A stretch of 9,259 nucleotides of DNA from Halomonas sp. (GTDB taxonomy: Bacteria; Pseudomonadota; Gammaproteobacteria; Pseudomonadales; Halomonadaceae). The DNA lies in the NCBI GenBank assembly GCA_003560175.1, contig PWIZ01000340.1, forward strand, positions 1 to 9,259, read 5' to 3'. The notes under the pieces are model-generated. The model had not been told where the DNA came from and searched no databases. It saw only the letters and a program-made list of their open reading frames with translations. Below, piece after piece: positions 6,166 to 9,259 of the stretch (position 1 is the stretch's first letter; every line of letters starts with the position of its first letter). Position numbers and translations under genes: made by a program.

Positions 6166-6194
6166 AGGTTATTTCAAACGATTGTTTCATTCAA
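6166..6194 (-). promoter_or_regulatory. Candidate promoter of the SCP2 gene
   Basis: On the minus strand, TTGAAT (6194-6189, 4/6) and TAACCT (6171-6166, 3/6) are separated by exactly 17 nt, leaving a leader of about 30-35 nt before the ATG at 6127. The -10 is weak. The spacing and position fit, and the spacer holds the palindrome annotated separately. Confidence 0.4.
6175..6188. promoter_or_regulatory. PsrA-like operator palindrome in the SCP2 promoter
   Basis: The sequence CAAAC-GATT-GTTTC has 4-bp AAAC/GTTT arms and near-symmetry across the centre (AAACGA/TTGTTT, one mismatched pair). It fits the pattern known for PsrA, the TetR-family fatty-acid-responsive regulator of Pseudomonas: G/C-AAAC, 2-4 bases, GTTT-G/C. 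It fills the spacer of the candidate SCP2 promoter, where bound repressor would block polymerase. The match is seen in the sequence; the regulator is inferred. Confidence 0.5.
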
Positions 6195-6209
6195 GCGCCC
6201 TGACGCCAT

Positions 6210-6229
6210 TGACGGCGCCTCGGCCGTCA
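6210..6229. repeat. Inverted repeat in the sohB leader
   Basis: TGACGGC (6210-6216) and GCCGTCA (6223-6229) are perfect 7-bp arms around GCCTCG. It lies about 80 nt upstream of sohB and has no T-run, so it is more likely an RNA leader hairpin or a protein site than a terminator. It overlaps a TTGACG -35-like hexamer (6209-6214) that has no good -10. Confidence 0.4.
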
Positions 6230-6231
6230 GC

Positions 6232-6259
6232 TCGACTATCAAGCAAGTCGATTATCAAG
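6232..6259 (+). repeat. Two direct copies of a 12-bp element upstream of sohB
   Basis: TCGACTATCAAG (6232-6243) and TCGATTATCAAG (6248-6259) match at 11 of 12 positions and are offset by 16 bp. They lie 48-75 nt before the sohB ATG in the non-coding gap. Their spacing suggests a tandem protein-binding site or a small duplication. The second copy includes GATTAT, a possible -10 with no clear -35. Confidence 0.5.
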
Positions 6260-6306
6260 AGAGGCACGGACGTGAACAGTAGCCCAAACATGGACAGGAG
6301 AGATTC

Positions 6307-7347
6307 ATGAGTGATTGGTTTGCCGATTTCGGCATGTTTCTGGCTCAGCTGGTGAGCCTGGTGGTGATCATCGCCCTGGCGGTGGCGCTGGTGGCCCGGC
6401 TGCGCGGGGAGGCGACGGATCGCACCCGGCTGCGCCTCGATGAGCTCAACGACACCCGGGACTACCGCCGTCGGCGCCTGACCCTGGCCGCCAGTGAACC
6501 CGGGGCACGCAAGCGCCTCATCAAGGGGTTTCGCCGCGAGGACAAGGTCCGCGACAAGACGGGGCGCAAGGAGGAAGCGGGGCGGGGAGCCATTGCCTGG
6601 GTGATCGACTTCCACGGTGATATTCGTGCCAGCGCCACCGGCCGGCTGGCCGAAGAGGTCTCGGCACTGATCGATGCCGCCGACAAGGGCGACGAGGTGA
6701 TCGTGCGGCTGGAGTCGGCCGGCGGCCTGGTTCATGCCTACGGGTTGGCGGCCGCCGAACTCGACCGCCTGCGCGAGGCGGGTCTCAGGACCACGGTGTG
6801 CGTGGACAAGGTGGCCGCCAGCGGTGGCTACCTGATGGCCTGCGGCGCCGATCAGCTCCGCGCGGCGCCCCTGGCGGTGGTGGGCTCCATCGGCGTGGTG
6901 GCCCAGATCCCCAACGTGCACCGTTTGCTCAAGCGCCATGACATCGATGTGGAGGTGCTGACCGCCGGACGCTACAAGCGCACCCTCACCGTGCTTGGCG
7001 AGAACACCGAAGAAGGGCGGGAGAAGTTCGTCGATGAGCTGGAGAGCGTCCACGAACTGTTCAAGCGGCATGTGGCCGAGCGTCGCCCGGCGCTGAATAT
7101 CGAGGCTGTGGCTACCGGGGAAACCTGGTATGGCCGTGAAGCCCTTGAGCAGGGGCTGGTGGATGCCCTGGGCACCAGCGAGGCCTACCTGATGGAGCGC
7201 ATGAAGGAGTCGAGGGTGATACGGCTACGTCTGGAACCCCGCCGCCGCCTGGCGGATCGGGTAGGCGCGGCGGTCTCTGTCGGGGTGGAGCGAGCGCTGG
7301 AGAAGGGACTCGAGGTGCTGGAACAGAGCCCGTTGCGCCGGCGCTAG
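6307..7347 (+). CDS. sohB: Inner-membrane peptidase SohB (S49 family, SppA-like)
   Basis: SohB is a membrane-anchored serine peptidase of the signal-peptide-peptidase A family; its E. coli homologue was found as a multicopy suppressor of htrA (degP) loss. The 346-aa product (E. coli about 349) has one N-terminal membrane helix (about 12-31), then a charged linker (33-92) and the S49 core. The Ser-Lys dyad is visible: S172 in DKVAASGGYLMACGAD and K224 in TAGRYKRTLTVLGENTEEG. The oxyanion region reads RLESAGG (134-140), where E. coli SohB has ESPGG. VGSIGVVAQIPN (192-203) and ATGETWYGREALEQGLVDAL (269-288) are also characteristic. The ATG at 6307 has AGGAG 6 nt upstream. The 3' end overlaps the convergent regulator gene by 4 nt. 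Confidence 0.95.
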   Translation: MSDWFADFGMFLAQLVSLVVIIALAVALVARLRGEATDRTRLRLDELNDTRDYRRRRLTLAASEPGARKRLIKGFRREDKVRDKTGRKEEAGRGAIAWVIDFHGDIRASATGRLAEEVSALIDAADKGDEVIVRLESAGGLVHAYGLAAAELDRLREAGLRTTVCVDKVAASGGYLMACGADQLRAAPLAVVGSIGVVAQIPNVHRLLKRHDIDVEVLTAGRYKRTLTVLGENTEEGREKFVDELESVHELFKRHVAERRPALNIEAVATGETWYGREALEQGLVDALGTSEAYLMERMKESRVIRLRLEPRRRLADRVGAAVSVGVERALEKGLEVLEQSPLRRR

Positions 7348-7667
7348 TCGGCCAGACCCAGCTGGCCGAGGGCCTCGATGATCGTCTTGGCGCTGTCGCC
7401 TTGCCAGGAGTAGTAGATGGTCTGGGAGGCCCGCCGTGTGCTGACCAAGTTCTCCCGGCGCAGGATCGCCAGATGCTGGGAGAGGGCCGACTGACTGAGG
7501 GTGAGCCGGCTATTGAGCTCGGTCACCGAGAGCTCCTGACCGTCGAGCAGGCAGAGGATGCGCAGCCGATTGTCATTGGCCATCGCCTTGAGAAGCGCCG
7601 TGGCCCGGTCGATACCAGCGTCGCCTTCGGTGAGAAGGCGCACTGAGGTGCTGTTGGAATTGTCCAT
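7344..7667 (-). CDS. ArsR/SmtB-family winged-helix regulator (BigR/SqrR-like subgroup)
   Basis: This is a 107-aa ArsR-family winged-helix repressor. LLKAMANDNRLRILCLLDG (25-43) and the recognition region LSQSALSQHLAILRRENLV (57-75) are followed by the wing RRASQTIYYSW (78-88). The metal-binding ELCVCDL motif of classical ArsR is absent: the equivalent stretch reads ELSVTELNSRL. RILCLLDG and SQTIYYSW resemble the sulfide/persulfide-responsive BigR, SqrR and YgaV regulators, which use one cysteine here and one near the C-terminus. This protein has only C39 and ends EALGQLGLAD with no second cysteine, so its signal is uncertain. GAGGA lies 6 nt before the ATG at 7667. The gene is convergent with sohB and divergent from prpE; the neighbour it controls, if any, is not obvious. 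A TTTAAT (7744-7739) is a possible -10 with no good -35. Confidence 0.9.
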   Translation of the reverse strand: MDNSNSTSVRLLTEGDAGIDRATALLKAMANDNRLRILCLLDGQELSVTELNSRLTLSQSALSQHLAILRRENLVSTRRASQTIYYSWQGDSAKTIIEALGQLGLAD

Positions 7668-7697
7668 GTCGATTCCTCGCGCTGGTCAAGCCATACT

Positions 7698-7719
7698 GCC
7701 CGCTTCGTGGCGAGCGGGC
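7698..7719. repeat. GC-rich hairpin in the arsR leader
   Basis: GCCCGCT (7698-7704) and AGCGGGC (7713-7719) are perfect 7-bp arms; an alternative register gives a 9-bp stem with one bulge and a TGG loop. On the plus strand TTTCCTCATTT follows, so it could weakly terminate transcripts running out of sohB through arsR. On the minus strand it would fold in the arsR mRNA leader, 31-52 nt ahead of the ATG. Confidence 0.4.
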
Positions 7720-7813
7720 TTTCCTCATTTAGCACTTCATTAAAGCATAGACCAGATCACCGAATGCGGCAGAGTACCCGTCCGCGTTGAGATAGGGTTG
7801 GCAACGAGCCATG

Positions 7814-7910
7814 TTGTTGACAATGCCCCCCTTGGATCTCTCCACCTTTTGTCGAAAGTTAGCCTATCGTATGAGGGCAGCGCCGGCTCAGTGCATTACA
7901 GTGTCAACAA
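7814..7910. repeat. Opposed copies of a 9-bp element in the arsR-prpE spacer
   Basis: TTGTTGACA (7814-7822) and its exact reverse complement TGTCAACAA (7902-7910) are 79 bp apart, in the 277-nt gap between the divergent arsR-type gene and prpE. The left copy is itself nearly palindromic (TTGT-TG-ACAA, 7814-7823), like operators of GntR-family regulators. Each copy contains a perfect TTGACA -35 hexamer facing inward, but neither has an acceptable -10 at 15-19 nt. The rest of the gap holds the hairpin at 7698-7719 and no gene. Confidence 0.5.
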
Positions 7911-7944
7911 TTATTCGATGCCACTGACCTGCTACAGGACGATC

Positions 7945-9259
7945 ATGAGCACTTACACCAACGAATTTCGCCGCTCCATCGAGCAGCCCGAGAGCTTCTG
8001 GGCCGAGCAGGCTCGTCGCATACCCTGGTTCAAGGCACCTACCCAGATTCTCCACTACGACGAGGCCAACCACGCGCGCTGGTTTGCCGATGGAGAACTG
8101 AACATCTGTCATGCGGCGCTGGACCACCATGTGGAGCAGGGCCGCGGCGACCAGCCGGCGATCTTCTGGGACTCCCCGGTGACCGATAGCAAGCGCACCC
8201 TGACCTATCGCGAGATGCGCGACCAGGTCGCCAGTTGCGCGGGTGCCCTCAAGGGCCTGGGGGTGGAGAAGGGCGACCGCGTAGTGATCTACATGCCCAT
8301 GGTGCCCGAGGCGCTGGTGGCCATGTACGCCTGCGCGCGCCTGGGCGCCGTGCACTCCGTGGTGTTCGGTGGCTTTGCTCCCCATGAGCTCGCCGTGCGC
8401 ATCGAGGACGCCACGCCCAAGGTGGTGGTGGCCGCTTCCTGCGGGGTCGAGGGCACCAAGGTGTTGCCCTACAAGGGCATCATCGACTCGGCCGTCGAGC
8501 AGAGCAGCCACAAGCCCGATGCCTGCGTGATCTTCCAGCGCGAGCAGTACACCGCCGAGCTGGGCGAACGCGACCACGACTGGGCGACTCTGGTGGCTCA
8601 GGCCGAGCCCGCCGACTGCGTGCCGGTGAAGGGCACCGATCCGCTCTACGTGCTCTACACCTCCGGCACCACCGGCAAGCCCAAGGGCGTGGTTCGCGAC
8701 ACCGGCGGTTATGCGGTGGCACTGGCCTACTCCATGGACGTCATCTACGACGTGGCGCCCGGTGAGGTCTTCTTCTCGGCCTCGGACGTCGGCTGGGTGG
8801 TGGGTCACTCCTATATCGTCTATGCGCCGCTGCTGCGCGGGGCCACCAGCGTGGTCTACGAGGGCAAGCCGGTGAAGACCCCGGATGCCGGCGCCTTCTG
8901 GCGACTGATCAGCGAGTACCAGGTGAAGAGCTTCTTCACCGCGCCGACGGCGTTCCGGGCCATCAAGAAGGAGGACCCGGAAGGCAAGCACCTCGAGCAG
9001 TACGACATCTCCTGCATGAAGGCGCTGTTCCTGGCCGGAGAGCGCCTCGACCCGCCGACCTTCCACTGGCTGGACGATCTGCTCGAGGTGCCGGGGATCG
9101 ACCACTGGTGGCAGACTGAGTCCGGCTGGCCCATCGCCGCCAACCTGCATGGCCTTGAGCCGATGCCCACCAAGGCAGGCAGTGCCACCGTGCCGGTGCC
9201 GGGCTTCGACGTGCAGATCCTCGACCGCGAGGGTGAGCAGATGGGGCCGATGGAGCAGG
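7945..9259 (+). CDS. prpE: Propionyl-CoA synthetase, partial (C-terminus beyond window)
   Basis: PrpE activates propionate to propionyl-CoA through an acyl-AMP intermediate, feeding propionate catabolism. The window holds 438 codons, about two thirds of an acyl-CoA synthetase of some 630 aa. Seen are the N-terminal domain motif ESFWAEQARRIPW (16-28), ARLGAVHSVVFGGFAPHEL (131-149), the ATP-binding loop YTSGTTGKPKGV (238-249), GWVVGHSYIVYAPLL (283-297) and WWQTESGWPIAAN (388-400). TSGTTGKPKGVVRDTGGYAVAL and QTESGWPI follow E. coli PrpE, whereas acetyl-CoA synthetase has TSGSTGKPKG and QTETGG, so I prefer PrpE; activity on acetate as well is plausible. The lysine acylated in this family would lie in the missing C-terminal domain. 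AGGA lies 5 nt before the ATG at 7945. No other prp genes are visible, so the gene may stand apart from a 2-methylcitrate operon. Confidence 0.88.
   Translation, partial: MSTYTNEFRRSIEQPESFWAEQARRIPWFKAPTQILHYDEANHARWFADGELNICHAALDHHVEQGRGDQPAIFWDSPVTDSKRTLTYREMRDQVASCAGALKGLGVEKGDRVVIYMPMVPEALVAMYACARLGAVHSVVFGGFAPHELAVRIEDATPKVVVAASCGVEGTKVLPYKGIIDSAVEQSSHKPDACVIFQREQYTAELGERDHDWATLVAQAEPADCVPVKGTDPLYVLYTSGTTGKPKGVVRDTGGYAVALAYSMDVIYDVAPGEVFFSASDVGWVVGHSYIVYAPLLRGATSVVYEGKPVKTPDAGAFWRLISEYQVKSFFTAPTAFRAIKKEDPEGKHLEQYDISCMKALFLAGERLDPPTFHWLDDLLEVPGIDHWWQTESGWPIAANLHGLEPMPTKAGSATVPVPGFDVQILDREGEQMGPMEQ

Noticed and set aside
7817..7822. Perfect TTGACA as the prpE -35
   Set aside because: No acceptable -10 hexamer occurs 15-19 nt downstream. 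It is better explained as part of the inverted 9-bp element.
7888..9150. 420-aa open frame on the minus strand opposite prpE
   Set aside because: It is a long stop-free shadow caused by GC-rich codon use in prpE. The plus-strand product is an unmistakable acyl-CoA synthetase, and the shadow shows no recognisable motif.
1..9259. Mobile element, CRISPR array, prophage or defence system
   Set aside because: No transposase, integrase, regularly spaced repeats, tRNA-linked attachment site or compositional break was seen. All genes belong to chromosomal families.

Overview
The window is about 9.3 kb of GC-rich chromosome, densely packed with housekeeping genes. The order mltD-gloB-yafS-rnhA-dnaQ is a known gammaproteobacterial cluster. 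The high GC, the protein sequences and the co-directional rnhA-dnaQ layout (in E. coli these two diverge) point to a Halomonas-like or pseudomonad-like gammaproteobacterium. Halomonadaceae is my best guess, by inference only. No phage, transposon, CRISPR, tRNA, rRNA or defence gene is visible.

Layout. Minus strand, 1-2723: a truncated YejA-like peptide-binding protein, the murein transglycosylase mltD and the glyoxalase II gene gloB. Plus strand, 2792-5731: yafS (methyltransferase-like), rnhA (RNase HI, probable TTG start overlapping the end of yafS), dnaQ (polymerase III proofreading subunit) and nudC (Nudix NAD-RNA decapping/NADH pyrophosphatase, sharing one base with the dnaQ stop). A strong hairpin at 5765-5794 separates nudC from a convergent small SCP2-type lipid-binding gene on the minus strand (5816-6127). 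sohB (inner-membrane S49 peptidase) follows on the plus strand. It converges on an ArsR-type regulator gene, and both stop codons lie within one CTAG. Divergent from the regulator is prpE (propionyl-CoA synthetase), which is cut by the window end.

How the parts fit. gloB and yafS diverge from a 68-nt spacer. yafS-rnhA-dnaQ-nudC looks like one transcription unit with tight coupling at two junctions. The rnhA-dnaQ junction instead holds a family of inverted repeats and a C7T8 tract. The SCP2 gene has a promoter-like sequence whose spacer contains a CAAAC-N4-GTTTC palindrome, close to the operator of the fatty-acid regulator PsrA. The arsR-prpE spacer holds two opposed copies of a 9-bp element.

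No new multi-gene system was found. The items most worth checking are regulatory (the SCP2 operator, the rnhA-dnaQ junction, the sohB and prpE leaders) or are residue changes in otherwise canonical enzymes (NudC, SohB, MltD, and the ArsR cysteines).
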